DNA of 64,000 nucleotides from Globodera rostochiensis (taxonomy: Eukaryota > Nematoda > Chromadorea > Rhabditida > Heteroderidae). This document shows positions 1 to 12,135 of this stretch, one piece after another. Position 1 is the stretch's first letter. Every line of letters starts with the position of its first letter. Below the pieces are notes generated by a model. That model was given only the letters and a program-made list of their open reading frames with translations. It did not search any database and was not told where the DNA came from. The stretch is taken from assembly GCA_018350325.1 (NCBI GenBank), contig JAEVLN010000007.1, positions 4,182,124 to 4,246,123 on the forward strand, given 5' to 3'. The position numbers and the translations under genes are program-made.

Positions 1-3000
1 TGTCAACATTTTGGCCAATGGCCAACCCATAACTTTTTTGGTTCTTTGTCCAATCGCAACGCTGAACACGTATCGACAGCATCCACATCGAGTGCTTCCG
101 TTTGGCATAAAAAACCAGCAATTCGGACCAGATTGAGGAAGGTTCGCCGCCAAAAGCGTTTACCATATTGGCCATATTCAAAATACATTGGCAGTGTTTT
201 CTATTTTGTATTCATTAGCCGTTATTGTAGACCCTTATAGAATCTAGTCGCTAAAAGATATACTGTTGAAAATTCAATGCAATAATCTCTCGAACTCTCT
301 GGCCTTTCCTAAAAATATTTCAGCATTCTAAGCGTTATTTCTTTATTATACCATATATTTGATCTCTGCAAAGTGCATTCATTCAAGTCTAGTCAGTTAC
401 ACTATCCAAATAGCTGGACCTACTATGTACCGATACATTCTGATGGTTATTTGTTATGTTGAATATTTGCCAATAAGGTTCAATTTAACGAATTCAATCA
501 GCGACTCACCTGAGTAATGCCTGAGTAAATTGTCAACATTTTTGGCCAATGGCCAAAGCCCATAACTTTTTTGTTCTTTGTCCAATCGCAACGCTGAAAC
601 GTATCGACAGCATCTCCACATCGAGTGCTTCCGTTTGGCATAAAAAACCAGCAATTCGGACCAGATTGAAGGAAGTTGTTCGCCGCCAAAGCGTTTACCA
701 TTTCACTGGCCATATTCAAAATACATTGGCAGTGTTTTCTATTTTGTATTCATTAGCCGTTATTGTAGACCCTTATAGAATCTAGTCGCTAAAAGATATA
801 CTGTTGAAAATTCAATGCAATAATCTCTCGAACTCTCTGGCCTTTCCTAAAAATATTTCAGCATTCTAAGCGTTATTTCTTTATTATACCATATATTTGA
901 TCTCTGCAAAGTGCATTCATTCAAGTCTAGTCAGTTACACTATCCAAATAGCTGGACCTACTATGTACCGATACATTCTGATGGTTATTTGTTATGTTGA
1001 ATATTTGCCAATAAGGTTCAATTTAACGAATTCAATCAGCGACTCACCTGAGTAATGCCTGAGTAAATTGTCAACATTTTTGGCCAATGGCCAAAGCCCA
1101 TAACTTTTTTGTTCTTTGTCCAATCGCAACGCTGAAACGTATCGACAGCATCTCCACATCGAGTGCTTCCGTTTGGCATAAAAAACCAGCAATTCGGACC
1201 AGATTGAAGGAAGTTGTTCGCCGCCAAAGCGTTTACCATTTCACTGGCCATATTCAAAATACATTGGCAGTGTTTTCTATTTTGTATTCATTAGCCGTTA
1301 TTGTAGACCCTTATAGAATCTAGTCGCTAAAAGATATACTGTTGAAAATTCAATGCAATAATCTCTCGAACTCTCTGGCCTTTCCTAAAAATATTTCAGC
1401 ATTCTAAGCGTTATTTCTTTATTATACCATATATTTGATCTCTGCAAAGTGCATTCATTCAAGTCTAGTCAGTTACACTATCCAAATAGCTGGACCTACT
1501 ATGTACCGATACATTCTGATGGTTATTTGTTATGTTGAATATTTGCCAATAAGGTTCAATTTAACGAATTCAATCAGCGACTCACCTGAGTAATGCCTGA
1601 GTAAATTGTCAACATTTTTGGCCAATGGCCAAAGCCCATAACTTTTTTGTTCTTTGTCCAATCGCAACGCTGAAACGTATCGACAGCATCTCCACATCGA
1701 GTGCTTCCGTTTGGCATAAAAAACCAGCAATTCGGACCAGATTGAAGGAAGTTGTTCGCCGCCAAAGCGTTTACCATTTCACTGGCCATATTCAAAATAC
1801 ATTGGCAGTGTTTTCTATTTTGTATTCATTAGCCGTTATTGTAGACCCTTATAGAATCTAGTCGCTAAAAGATATACTGTTGAAAATTCAATGCAATAAT
1901 CTCTCGAACTCTCTGGCCTTTCCTAAAAATATTTCAGCATTCTAAGCGTTATTTCTTTATTATACCATATATTTGATCTCTGCAAAGTGCATTCATTCAA
2001 GTCTAGTCAGTTACACTATCCAAATAGCTGGACCTACTATGTACCGATACATTCTGATGGTTATTTGTTATGTTGAATATTTGCCAATAAGGTTCAATTT
2101 AACGAATTCAATCAGCGACTCACCTGAGTAATGCCTGAGTAAATTGTCAACATTTTTGGCCAATGGCCAAAGCCCATAACTTTTTTGTTCTTTGTCCAAT
2201 CGCAACGCTGAAACGTATCGACAGCATCTCCACATCGAGTGCTTCCGTTTGGCATAAAAAACCAGCAATTCGGACCAGATTGAAGGAAGTTGTTCGCCGC
2301 CAAAGCGTTTACCATTTCACTGGCCATATTCAAAATACATTGGCAGTGTTTTCTATTTTGTATTCATTAGCCGTTATTGTAGACCCTTATAGAATCTAGT
2401 CGCTAAAAGATATACTGTTGAAAATTCAATGCAATAATCTCTCGAACTCTCTGGCCTTTCCTAAAAATATTTCAGCATTCTAAGCGTTATTTCTTTATTA
2501 TACCATATATTTGATCTCTGCAAAGTGCATTCATTCAAGTCTAGTCAGTTACACTATCCAAATAGCTGGACCTACTATGTACCGATACATTCTGATGGTT
2601 ATTTGTTATGTTGAATATTTGCCAATAAGGTTCAATTTAACGAATTCAATCAGCGACTCACCTGAGTAATGCCTGAGTAAATTGTCAACATTTTTGGCCA
2701 ATGGCCAAAGCCCATAACTTTTTTGTTCTTTGTCCAATCGCAACGCTGAAACGTATCGACAGCATCTCCACATCGAGTGCTTCCGTTTGGCATAAAAAAC
2801 CAGCAATTCGGACCAGATTGAAGGAAGTTGTTCGCCGCCAAAGCGTTTACCATTTCACTGGCCATATTCAAAATACATTGGCAGTGTTTTCTATTTTGTA
2901 TTCATTAGCCGTTATTGTAGACCCTTATAGAATCTAGTCGCTAAAAGATATACTGTTGAAAATTCAATGCAATAATCTCTCGAACTCTCTGGCCTTTCCT

Positions 3001-5264
3001 AAAAATATTTCAGCATTCTAAGCGTTATTTCTTTATTATACCATATATTTGATCTCTGCAAAGTGCATTCATTCAAGTCTAGTCAGTTACACTATCCAAA
3101 TAGCTGGACCTACTATGTACCGATACATTCTGATGGTTATTTGTTATGTTGAATATTTGCCAATAAGGTTCAATTTAACGAATTCAATCAGCGACTCACC
3201 TGAGTAATGCCTGAGTAAATTGTCAACATTTTTGGCCAATGGCCAAAGCCCATAACTTTTTTGTTCTTTGTCCAATCGCAACGCTGAAACGTATCGACAG
3301 CATCTCCACATCGAGTGCTTCAATTTGGCATAAAAAACCAGCAATTCGGACCAGATTGAAGGAAGTTGTTCGCCGCCAAAGCGTTTACCATTTCACTGGC
3401 CATATTCAAAATACATTGGCAGTGTTTTCTATTTTGTATTCATTAGCCGTTATTGTAGACCCTTATAGAATCTAGTCGCTAAAAGATATACTGTTGAAAA
3501 TTCAATGCAATAATCTTTCGAACTCTCTGGCCTTTCCTAAAAATATTTCAGCATTCTAAGCGTTATTTCTTTATTATACCATATATTTGATCTCTGCAAA
3601 GTGCATTCATTCAAGTCTAGTCAGTTACACTATCCAAATAGCTGGACCTACTATGTACCGATACATTCTGATGGTTATTTGTTATGTTGAATATTTGCCA
3701 ATAAGGTTCAATTTAACGAATTCAATCAGCGACTCACCTGAGTAATGCCTGAATAAATTGTCAACATTTTTGGCCAATGGCCAAAGCCCATAACTTTTTT
3801 GTTCTTTGTCCAATCGCAACGCTGAAACGTATCGACAGCATCTCCACATCGAGTGCTTCAATTTGGCATAAAAAACCAGCAATTCGGACCAGATTGAAGG
3901 AAGTTGTTCGCCGCCAAAGCGTTTACCATTTCACTGGCCATATTCAAAATACATTGGCAGTGTTTTCTATTTTGTATTCATTAGCCGTTATTGTAGACCC
4001 TTATAGAATCTAGTCGCTAAAAGATATACTGTTGAAAATTCAATGCAATAATCTCTCGAACTCTCGGGCCTTTCCTAAAAATATTTCAGCATTCTAAGCG
4101 TTATTTCTTTATTATACCATATATTTGATCTCTGCAAAGTGCATTCATTCAAGTCTAGTCAGTTACACTATCCAAATAGCTGGACCTACTATGTACCGAT
4201 ACATTCTGATGGTTATTTGTTATGTTGAATATTTGCCAATAAGGTTCAATTTAACGAATTCAATCAGCGACTCACCTGAGTAATGCCTGAGTAAATTGTC
4301 AACATTTTTGGCCAATGGCCAAAGCCCATAACTTTTTTGTTCTTTGTCCAATCGCAACGCTGAAACGTATCGACAGCATCTCCACATCGAGTGCTTCCGT
4401 TTGGCATAAAAAACCAGCAATTCGGACCAGATTGAAGGAAATTGTTCGCCGCCAAAGTGTTTACCATTTCATTGGCCATATTCAAAATACATTGGCAGTG
4501 TTTTCTATTTTGTATTCATTAGCCGTTATTGTAGACCCTTATAGAATCTAGTCGCTAAAAGATATACTGTTGAAAATTCAATGCAATAATCTCTCGAACT
4601 CTCTGGCCTTTCCTAAAAATATTTCAGCATTCTAAGCGTTATTTCTTTATTATACCATATATTTGATCTCTGCAAAGTGCATTCATTCAAGTCTAGTCAG
4701 TTACACTATCCAAATAGCTGGACCTACTATGTACCGATACATTCTGATGGTTATTTGTTATGTTGAATATTTGCCAATAAGGTTCAATTTAACGAATTCA
4801 ATCAGCGACTCACCTGAGTAATGCCTGAGTAAATTGTCAACATTTTTGGCCAATGGCCAAAGCCCATAACTTTTTTGTTCTTTGTCCAATCGCAACGCTG
4901 AAACGTATCGACAGCATCTCCACATCGAGTGCTTCAATTTGGCATAAAAAACCAGCAATTCGGACCAGATTGAAGGAAGTTGTTCGCCGCCAAAGCGTTT
5001 ACCATTTCACTGGCCATATTCAAAATACATTGGCAGTGTTTTCTATTTTGTATTCATTAGCCGTTATTGTAGACCCTTATAGAATCTAGTCGCTAAAAGA
5101 TATACTGTTGAAAATTCAATGCAATAATCTTTCGAACTCTCTGGCCTTTCCTAAAAATATTTCAGCATTCTAAGCGTTATTTCTTTATTATACCATATAT
5201 TTGATCTCTGCAAAGTGCATTCATTCAAGTCTAGTCAGTTACACTATCCAAATAGCTGGACCTA
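1..5264. repeat. 538-bp satellite array, about 9.8 copies
   Basis: Head-to-tail copies recur every 538 bp (unit starts near 531, 1069, 1607 and so on). The first copy is degenerate and about 530 bp. The last is cut off at 5264, where unrelated sequence begins. Copies are nearly identical. Copies 6, 7 and 9 read CAATTTGG where the others read CCGTTTGG. Each unit has small open frames of 66-78 codons on both strands, conserved only because the DNA is; there is no splice, signal-peptide or domain evidence that they are genes. The array runs off the left edge of the window. Confidence 0.95.
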
Positions 5265-5376
5265 ATTCGTAAAAGGCAAAAAAAATTCGTAAAAAGTAAT
5301 CCGTAATTCTTAACAGCCAAAACGCCGTAAAAGTAAGTAATTCGTAATTCGTAATTCGTAATTACGAGCACCCCTG
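5265..5376. mobile_element. fragment of a hAT-like miniature element built of ATTCGTA units
   Basis: The segment is reiterated AATTCGTA/AATTACG units and ends in ACGAGCACCCCTG. Read on the minus strand this starts CAGGGGTGCTCG, very like the ends of the hAT-like element at 12507-12727 (TAGGGATGCTCG and CGAGCACCCCTA). Its other end appears to be lost at the satellite boundary. The assignment is by similarity of one terminus only. Confidence 0.35.
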
Positions 5377-5421
5377 TTCCAGATCACAACATTTGAATAT
5401 ACGCGTCAACACGCCACAACA

Positions 5422-7509
5422 GCGCACGATTCGGCGCGCACGATTCGGCGCGGCACGTTTCGGCGCGGCACGATTCGGCGCCCGAATATCAAATTGTTTT
5501 TGTAACTTAGAGATCAAAATTTTTATTTCAACAAAATAACAACAAACAAAGTGAATGAATCACGGGTTCATTCGGTAATTTCGGGAAATTCCTTTCAAAT
5601 ATTCAACAATATGACGGGGATTTTGGTTGTAATTATGATCAATGTTGATGGGGCGGTTGATGAGTACATAACCCTGGACTTTAGCAAGAATTCTGGCATC
5701 AATGTCACGGTACTTCTTTCTTTTAGGAGGCGGCTCGCGTCCGGCAATGAAATGTGAAAAATCAATGTCCATGTCCTTTAAAAACCAAACAAAACTTTGG
5801 TAGAAAGTAAAAATAAAAATGCAACTTTTTGCACACGGCGAAGCACGTCGATGAAGTGCCAAAGGCTGGGATGACGACAATTAAAATGCGTTTGGAATTT
5901 CCGATGTGCGGCCTCTGCGTAGTTGTTGGTACGGTCGTCATTGTTGAGAGTCCTTTCGTAGACGTTCCACATCTCCGGACCAAATCTGGGTTGAGTTCGA
6001 GATCCATCCGCGCGAGGACGTCCGGTATAGTTGTTCATTAGCCTTCAAAAATAAACTTTTTGATAATCACACAAGAAATTACCAATCCAAAATTGGGCCC
6101 ATTTCCGGCGTGTTTTGGAACTCAACGTCCAGAGCATTGACGGCGGCCGTAAGATCGCACACTGGTACGAACGCAATGGATGTCACCATACGCACCGTAT
6201 CAGCAAAATTTGGGTCCGCGTTGTATCGCTAAACCCATGAAACTTTTATAGATAACAACATTAAATAATTACCTGAAGCAGATTTTCTTCGCCGAGTTTC
6301 TTCTTCATGTTTCTGACAAAATGAAAAAAACAGTATCTGATGTCGCAATGACCACCAAAAACATTTTGAACAGCATTGGACACGGCGAATTCAAAATCAA
6401 TGGAAAATGTTGATGGGCGAAATAAAGGCCATTTTTCTTGAATCATGGCGAACATGCGCTCATAAGTGGACTGGCTCTTACAAGTCAGAAGAGCATGACA
6501 AGCCGGGAAAACCCAGCGTCCTCGCCTGATTGTTAAAATTTAAGAAAAAAAAAAAGAAAAACATTTTGCAAACCTGGCCAAAATGGCATAAATCTGGTAA
6601 AAAGTGGAGGGCTGAGGCTGAATGTGCCGTCGCCATAACAGTGCTCCATCAACGCGGACCATTCGCGATTTGATTCCTTCGCAAAAATCAAAATCCTAAA
6701 AAATAAATTGAAAGGATAGAAAATCACGAGTTGCCTTTGTGGGTTCTCATTGCCTCCCTCGTAATAAACTCCAGAGTCGGCCAGTAAAAATTGTTCTTGA
6801 GCACCGTCACTTTTTTGGTAAATGTGATAGGCGGGCGGAATGACCAGTTGTTGTAGATTTGCTGGCATTGCAGGTGGAGCATTGACTGCGTGACGTGCTC
6901 GGATGATCAACTATTAAAAAATTGTTTCATGTTTTTAAGGATTTAAAGTACCTCTTTTGTGGCTTTTTTTGACGGCATTTCACTAAGTGCCGGAGAACAG
7001 ATGTTTTCCACACGTGTGCGCGGATTACCGACGGAGGTTCCATTGTGCAGGCAGCTCTCCGTTTAATCCCAGTCTTCACTTCCTGGGCAACCACACCAGC
7101 TGGATTCTGCTCACAGGTGTGCGGTGTCACCATGCGAATGAAGACATCCCGCAATGTCGTCCAGATTCGGCCTTTACACTTGTCAATGCCCTCGGTTTTG
7201 AACTCGCATCGCCAGAATTTTGTTGTTCCATCAACGCTTTTCTTGTCATAAACGTAGAGATGACCATCATAATGCAATTTTTGTTTGCCCCTTTTAGTAT
7301 CAATTTTAGTATCAAGTTCACTTCCGGGTAACATTTCAGAGCTCTGTAATTTTAAGTTAAAAATTTTTTGTTTTGTTGCAGTTAAAACAACTTAGTTGAA
7401 AAAATGATAAAGCATTGTATGCCTAATTTGATATTCGGGCGCCGAAACGTGCCGCGCCGAATCGTGCCGCGCCGAATCGTGCGCGCCGAATCGTGCGCGC
7501 CGAATCGTG
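5422..7509 (-). mobile_element. Mutator-like (MULE) DNA transposon with tandem-unit terminal inverted repeats
   Basis: A transposase-type coding region (5560-7334) is bracketed by inverted repeats at about 5422-5495 and 7425-7509. Each is several tandem copies of a CACGATTCGGCGCG unit followed by CCCGAATATCAAATT. The coding strand is minus. No 9-bp target duplication was recognised; the outer ends are hard to place because the terminal units are themselves repeated. Confidence 0.75.
5560..7334 (-). CDS. MULE transposase with N-terminal FLYWCH zinc finger, probably inactive
   Basis: This would catalyse cut-and-paste transposition of the surrounding element. The first exon (about 6952-7334) encodes a FLYWCH-type finger: aromatic residues, FWRC, CKGR and a final HTC. 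Later pieces carry MULE transposase signatures: DGTF near 6630, then an acceptor-preceded exon with [15 protein letters not shown] and DFEFAV (about 6260-6530), a C-x-FHF motif, and [11 protein letters not shown] with HPSLWHF (about 5850-6000). Short introns separate the pieces, one apparently GC-AG (after NENPQR, near 6735). Downstream of DGTF the expected [10 protein letters not shown] stretch is in a different frame (around 6610), suggesting a frameshift. The exact exon set is not resolved. Confidence 0.72.
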
Positions 7510-7530
7510 GTGCTCCGGTACGGTACACAT

Positions 7531-7951
7531 CACTTCAGTGCCCACACTTCAGTGCCGGACACTTCAGTGCCAGCACTTAAAATGTCTATAACTTTTTTTA
7601 AACTCAACCAAATCAAACAATCAAGATATCATTTGAAAGCTCTAAATGAGAAGTATCGTTAAAAAAAAGCCAAGCCGGTTCAATTCGTTTTTAAGAAGTT
7701 CAACGTGAAAAACACCCAAAATCAGGGCTTTTCATCAGTTTTATTGCAATAACTTTTTTACGAATTTTCTAATTGATTAGCGTTGGCTTAACAATAGCTT
7801 TTAAAAGCTTAGAGCTTTCTAATGACATCTTGATTGTTTGATTTGGTTGAGTTTAAAAAAAGTTATAGCCTTTCAATTGCTGGCACTGAAGTGTCCGGCA
7901 CTGAAGTGTGGGCACTGAAGTGTGCGGCACTGAAGTGTGGGCACTGAAATG
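7531..7951. repeat. foldback MITE with CACTTCAGTGCC tandem termini
   Basis: The left arm has three to four copies of CACTTCAGTGCC and the right arm has their reverse complements. Inside, a second inverted pair (AACTCAACCAAATCAAACAA near 7601 and its complement near 7840) extends the palindrome. There is no coding potential. The inner arm resembles the core of the MITE at 30486-30811. No target duplication was found. Confidence 0.75.
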
Positions 7952-8574
7952 AACGCCGCCGTGTGTGGTAAAATGTTGTTGGATGTGGTAATTTGTTGCT
8001 ATGAATTATACTCTTGTGGTTTTCATAGCTACAAATAACCACAAGTGCCGGGGTCTATTTGTAGCATTTTTTTCGGCTTCCAACGGTACCATCATTCAGC
8101 AGAATAAAAATGATTTGGGTTCAAAATAACTTCGTCCATTCTCATTTTTGGGTGGGCATATGTCATTGGAATACTTTTAATGGATTAAAGTTTATGCAAC
8201 CCACCGTCTACCTATACTGGCGCTTTATGCGGATCAAGATTTTTACCAATTTTTAAGATTTTTTTGCAACAAAAAAATTGTCCAAAACTTTTCAAAATTG
8301 TGAAATAACTCTGGCGTTCAAATTCTCCTAATTTTTTCTTAAGTGCACTGAGATCACGAATATAGTTATTCTTTTTGGCATCCGACATCATCATTCTGTG
8401 ATTTCACAACCATATAAATTTATTTTTGGTCGGCAATACTAAAATGAACAAGCAGATCACAACAAATTGTAAGTACATATACACATATCATCACAATGAT
8501 CATTACAACAACAATTATTATACATATTTATACGATCACGGTGTTCAAATCAGCCGACTTCTTCCTCCGAGCGA

Positions 8575-9000
8575 TCAGAGGCGCTTGTATTTGCCCACGA
8601 ATCCGTTGCACTGGGAACAGTAATGCTCCATGTCCTTGAATGAATCACAGCAGCAAACACACCAGATGGCGAGAAAGATGCAGCTGAAATTTTACAAATA
8701 AAATTACACAAAGCACCCAAAAATTAATGCCAAAACTTTGGAACGTTCGAAAAAAAATTGAAATGAAAAATCCCCCCGATTAAACATAATTTGGAAAATC
8801 CCCTAAAAATGCAAAACGCACAGCAGCCACGCGAGCAGACCGCACACCGGCCGGACAACAGTTGTCGTTTTCTTGTGACAGTGCGGACAGTCAATCTTAA
8901 ATCAAAGAAAATGCTTTGAATTGTTCAAAAACATCAATCAATTCGATTTACTTACCGGCTGCGGATACTTCCCAAGAGGCGCCATTGGCTGGTCTGACAT
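8575..9000 (-). CDS. LITAF-like membrane-associated zinc protein (copy 1)
   Basis: Exons: 8956-9000, 8822-8895, 8575-8683; 75 codons. LITAF/SIMPLE-domain proteins bind zinc through paired Cys motifs around a membrane-inserting helix and act on endosomal/lysosomal membranes. Here CPHCH lies at about residues 18-22, a hydrophobic Cys-rich stretch follows (residues 35-52, LLAWLLCIFLAIWCVCCC), then HYCSQCNGFVGKYKR near the C-terminus. The N-terminal region is only 15 residues and Pro-rich, short for the family. Introns have GTAAGT and GTGCGT donors. The reading frame is intact and all four copies in the window keep identical exon lengths (45, 74, 109). Confidence 0.85.
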
Positions 9001-9093
9001 GACGAATTATTGCTTGGAGTTTGCGCGCCACTAATATGGATTCGGTCGAATTAGGGAAAAGCTTAAACAGAGTAAAGAATAGGCAAAATGTTA

Positions 9094-9165
9094 GCCCCGG
9101 GTGGGACTCGAACCCACGTCCTCCACCCAATCCGTGGGCAGCTCTTCCAACTGAGCTACCGGGGC
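9094..9165 (-). tRNA. tRNA-like sequence 1 (anticodon arm irregular)
   Basis: On the minus strand the acceptor (GCCCCGG with CCGGGGC), D arm (GCTC/GAGC with AGTTGGAA loop) and T arm (GTGGG TTCGAGT CCCAC) are perfect. The anticodon arm is not: the 22 bases between positions 26 and 49 do not give a 5-bp stem with a 7-base loop having U33. Internal A and B box sequences are intact. It is probably a tRNA-derived repeat or pseudogene, with no assignable anticodon. Confidence 0.5.
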
Positions 9166-9378
9166 GTCCCATTAGCCTTCTTCTTTATGGATGATCTTTT
9201 GCCCCCGCCCTAGGCGTTTTAACCGTTCACTTCCAACCAGCGGAACACACAAATCCTTACAGCTCCATCCTCAACGGGACCGGTCCCTCGGTCCATCGAT
9301 CGATCACACATCGATCGCTTCGCTGGCGACGGTTGGGCAACCATCCGGTGCTACCAGTAAAGAATAGGCAAAATGTTA

Positions 9379-9449
9379 GCCCCGGGTGGGACTCGAACCC
9401 ACGTCCTCACCCAATCCGTGGGCAGCTCTTCCAACTGAGCTACCGGGGC
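9379..9449 (-). tRNA. tRNA-like sequence 2 (one base shorter)
   Basis: Duplicate of the unit at 9094-9165, lacking one C in the region between anticodon stem and variable loop. Acceptor, D and T arms are unchanged. The same doubt about the anticodon loop applies; it lies inside the second half of the A-B-A insertion. Confidence 0.45.
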
Positions 9450-10664
9450 GTCCCATTAGCCTTCTTCTTTATGGATGATCTTTTGCCCCCGCCCTAGGCG
9501 TTTTAACCGTTCACTTCCAACCAGCGGAACACACAAATCCTTACAACAGTAAAAGATGTTAAAGCAAGAAAAGTTAACAAAAAACAGAAACGATTCGCGC
9601 CACGACCAATTCGATGTCTCTTTTTGGTGTGTTAAAAGATTTGAATTACGGACTCTATGACTTTTACACTAATTGAGCGAATTGGTCACTAGCGAATCGC
9701 CGTAACGACAAAATGTACTGGGACTTGTGAATAAAGACAATTACTATTAAAAAAGGGAAAGGTAGCAAATTACAACCTAGTAAGTGGAAGCAAAACATCG
9801 AATTTGAATGGAATGGAATGGAATAAGAATTTTGACTATTTATATGTATAGGTAGATTTTTGATAAAATTAGCTAACTTTATTTTTATTTCTGGCGTTCT
9901 GTTAAAAAAGATCGAACGCAAACGTTTGAAAAAATGTGCATAAATTCTGAATCAAAAATTGACAAAATTCAATTTTCATTTTGTTTTTTTAATGAAATCA
10001 ATTAAGCTGCACTTAATTCTTGGTTATTATTGGTTTGGTTGAGCTTACAAAAAATCTGATGACATTGAAATGCGCTTATGCCTTTTTGAACGGTCTAAAA
10101 CACTGCTAATTTGCTGCTTTTTGTTTAAATAAAATAACTAAAAATTGCTCAAAAGGTGACACAAAACATATAAATAACCGAATTTTCCGAAATTTTGAGC
10201 AACAAGTCGGGAATTTTCGCAAAATGTTGCTTACAATCTTTTCAACTCAATTTCAGAGACGGAAATAAAATCCGTAAAATGGTTGCATTTTTCCAAATAA
10301 AAACGTACTCCTTTAAAGTTTAAACACGCATACTCAGTAAGCAGAAACTCTTTTATGCCCTTATGAATGAATGAGAATATTTAGAGTAAAAAAGATCAAA
10401 TAAATAAACAAACAAAAAAAAAATAACATGGCGCGGTGCGTGGTCTTATATTTGTTGTGTCAAGGATTTATATAAATCCCCATTGTTCCTCTTTCACTTT
10501 TTTTCACGGCATTTGCATCAATTGCTTGTTTAAGAACAGCGGGCAGACTCCGACCAATTCGCTTAAATGGGATTTTTTAAACCAAAAAAGACCAAAAAAA
10601 TGCCCGACTGGATTAAGCCTGATGACTAAAGAGCTTTGGGCCCCAATTTCGAACGATTACTCAC

Positions 10665-11485
10665 CGAACTTTGTGCTTCACGATCAAATAATTGCACGCG
10701 TCGCGCGCATTCTTCGGCACGTTCTGCTGCTGCGTGCACTGGTTGTAGAACAGCTGAGCCTTGGCACGGTCAGACGGAAGTGTAATGGCACACCTGAGAA
10801 TTGACAAAAATCTGTGAAAATTGCGTGATTTTTAAATAAAAATTTTTGGAGCAAATCATGTATGATCAACGTAGGGTAAAATCCTCGGATTCACATAAGT
10901 ACTGCTTGAACTCCCACCCTTCGGCGTCGAAGCACTGAATGGACCGCTTCTTGGCGCAATTGTTCATGCACTTTTGAAAGTTGCGAAAGGTGATAAAGGC
11001 GGCACGCGACTTGCGCAGGAAGGCACTTTTGTGCTGTTGGTCAAAGGCCGTGCTGTTGCCGACCGAAATGGACTCCATCCAACCAGCGTAGTCCGGACCC
11101 GGCACTTTAACGCGTGCCGTCGATGATCTTGTACAGCTAAAAGAATTGGATATTTGATTAATCGAATTTTCCGTCCCCCTAAGGCCTAAAATTTCCTGAA
11201 TTCACCAATTTTTTCATTCCCGAGGGGTGATTTTCAAAAAAAAATCCTAATTGTTGGAACTCATAAAGTGCCACCCTCGCTCAAAAACGCACTAATTGGC
11301 CACACGCTTGCGCATGCACTCGTTCATCGGCATCGCCTCCATCTTCACGTTGCGCCCAAAGCAATGCGCGAGCGCGTGTGCGTCTTTGTTGCCGTGCGGC
11401 GGCACAAATGTGGACAGCCAATGGGCACACTCGCGCTTGCACGCGTTCTCCACCTGCTTGAAGCCGTCTTCCGCGCATTTGGCGC
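10665..11485 (-). CDS. cysteine-rich exons, gene or pseudogene not resolved
   Basis: Three cysteine-rich open stretches lie in order on the minus strand: about 11298-11485 (AKCAEDGF, ENACKREC, NECMRK), about 10866-11136 (FQKCMNNCAKK, FKQYLCE) and 10665-10793 (after a CAG acceptor, with YNQC and DACNYL, ending at a GTGAGT donor). Cys spacing recalls nematode DUF19/T20D4.11-like secreted domains, but only loosely. Intron phases between the pieces do not match in the frames with good content, so either exons are missing or it is decayed. It lies next to LITAF segment copy 1. Confidence 0.35.
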
Positions 11486-11595
11486 CTTTTAAGGGGGGAA
11501 TGGGAAAGTTGTGGAGAAAGAATAATCCGTCAGAGTCCGTTATGAGTTTTATTGGAGACGCCATTCCCAAATGTCAAAGAAATGTCAATTTGAAT

Positions 11596-11645
11596 CACCG
11601 ATTGGGCGTTACGTTAAAATGCCAACGGCAGGCCTAAAACGGTCA
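11596..11645 (-). repeat. 50-bp conserved motif, inverted partner of 25905-25950
   Basis: This stretch (GGGCGTTACGTTAAAATGCC and surroundings) recurs in the opposite orientation at about 25905-25950 with only a couple of mismatches, and a weaker version lies near 31775-31798. In each case it is on the same side of a LITAF segment, so it probably belonged to the ancestral duplicated unit. Confidence 0.6.
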
Positions 11646-11839
11646 GATGCCGACATGGAATTTTGTGGCAACTGCGTCATTCGATTCGGCAAAACGTAAG
11701 TCATACATCCCAAATACCCCAACCCCAAAATCTGAAGAAAAAAATTTATGAGGAGATGGAGGATTTGCAGCTGGAATTGATCACTTTGTGCAACTTCAAA
11801 AAGTGCCTCTTTAATTTCTACTGTAAATGACTTTCGCTT

Positions 11840-12135
11840 CGAAGTGATGATGCTTTATGGGTTAAGAATGTTCAAAAAATGACCCATTAGCCTTGAAATC
11901 ATTAAATTTTTTGCATTTCGTGGGGGGGGGGGGGGGGGGGGAGCAGCCCGGAGTTGTTCATTTGGGCGGCAGTTATAAAAGGAACAGTTCGGCGCACCTA
12001 TCAATAACATTTTGAACAATTTAAATCCAAAAAATGTTTCTGTTGAGTAGGGAATGAATGTACGGAGGCTTGTAAATTTTTGTCATCGTTTAATTCGAAG
12101 TTTAAAAAGCATTTTGATAGTGAAGCTAATGCTAG
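11840..12135. other. non-coding interval with G-tract
   Basis: No gene is recognised. It holds a run of about 19 G at about 11924-11942 (potential G-quadruplex) and a TATA-like TTATAAAAGG near 11975 with no convincing gene behind it. Confidence 0.5.

Larger units (their letters stand above)
9071..9544. mobile_element. A-B-A insertion containing two tRNA-like units
   Basis: This insertion is absent from the other LITAF segments, where the flanks join directly. AACAG occurs on both sides (9066-9070 and 9545-9549), consistent with a 5-bp target duplication. It consists of a 190-bp unit (9071-9260), a 95-bp spacer (9261-9355) and a second 189-bp unit (9356-9544). Each unit holds one tRNA-like sequence. 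It could be a tRNA-derived SINE with an internal duplication. Confidence 0.6.
8050..10355 (-). repeat. dispersed duplication carrying a LITAF-like gene, copy 1
   Basis: The whole stretch matches, in reverse complement, the segment at about 25945-27780, including introns, both flanks and AT-rich non-coding DNA. Partial copies lie at about 32090-33090 and 42960-44335. Relative to the others it carries a 474-bp insertion at 9071-9544. No terminal inverted or direct repeats were seen, so it looks like segmental duplication rather than a classical transposon. Confidence 0.85.

Noticed and set aside
3..5089. Repeated 66-78 codon ORFs in the 538-bp satellite
   Set aside because: Both strands are open at once and the ORFs are conserved only as part of identical satellite units.
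5422..7509. FLYWCH gene as a host transcription factor
   Set aside because: The finger is followed by MULE transposase motifs and enclosed by inverted repeats, so it belongs to the transposon.
8948..9172. 74-codon ORF over the tRNA-like unit
   Set aside because: Reads through the tRNA-like sequence, a common spurious ORF; it also overlaps exon 1 of the LITAF-like gene.
11655..11830. Possible two-exon peptide with CGNC and CNFKKC
   Set aside because: The phase at the only plausible splice pair (11695/11738) does not match, so no model could be closed.
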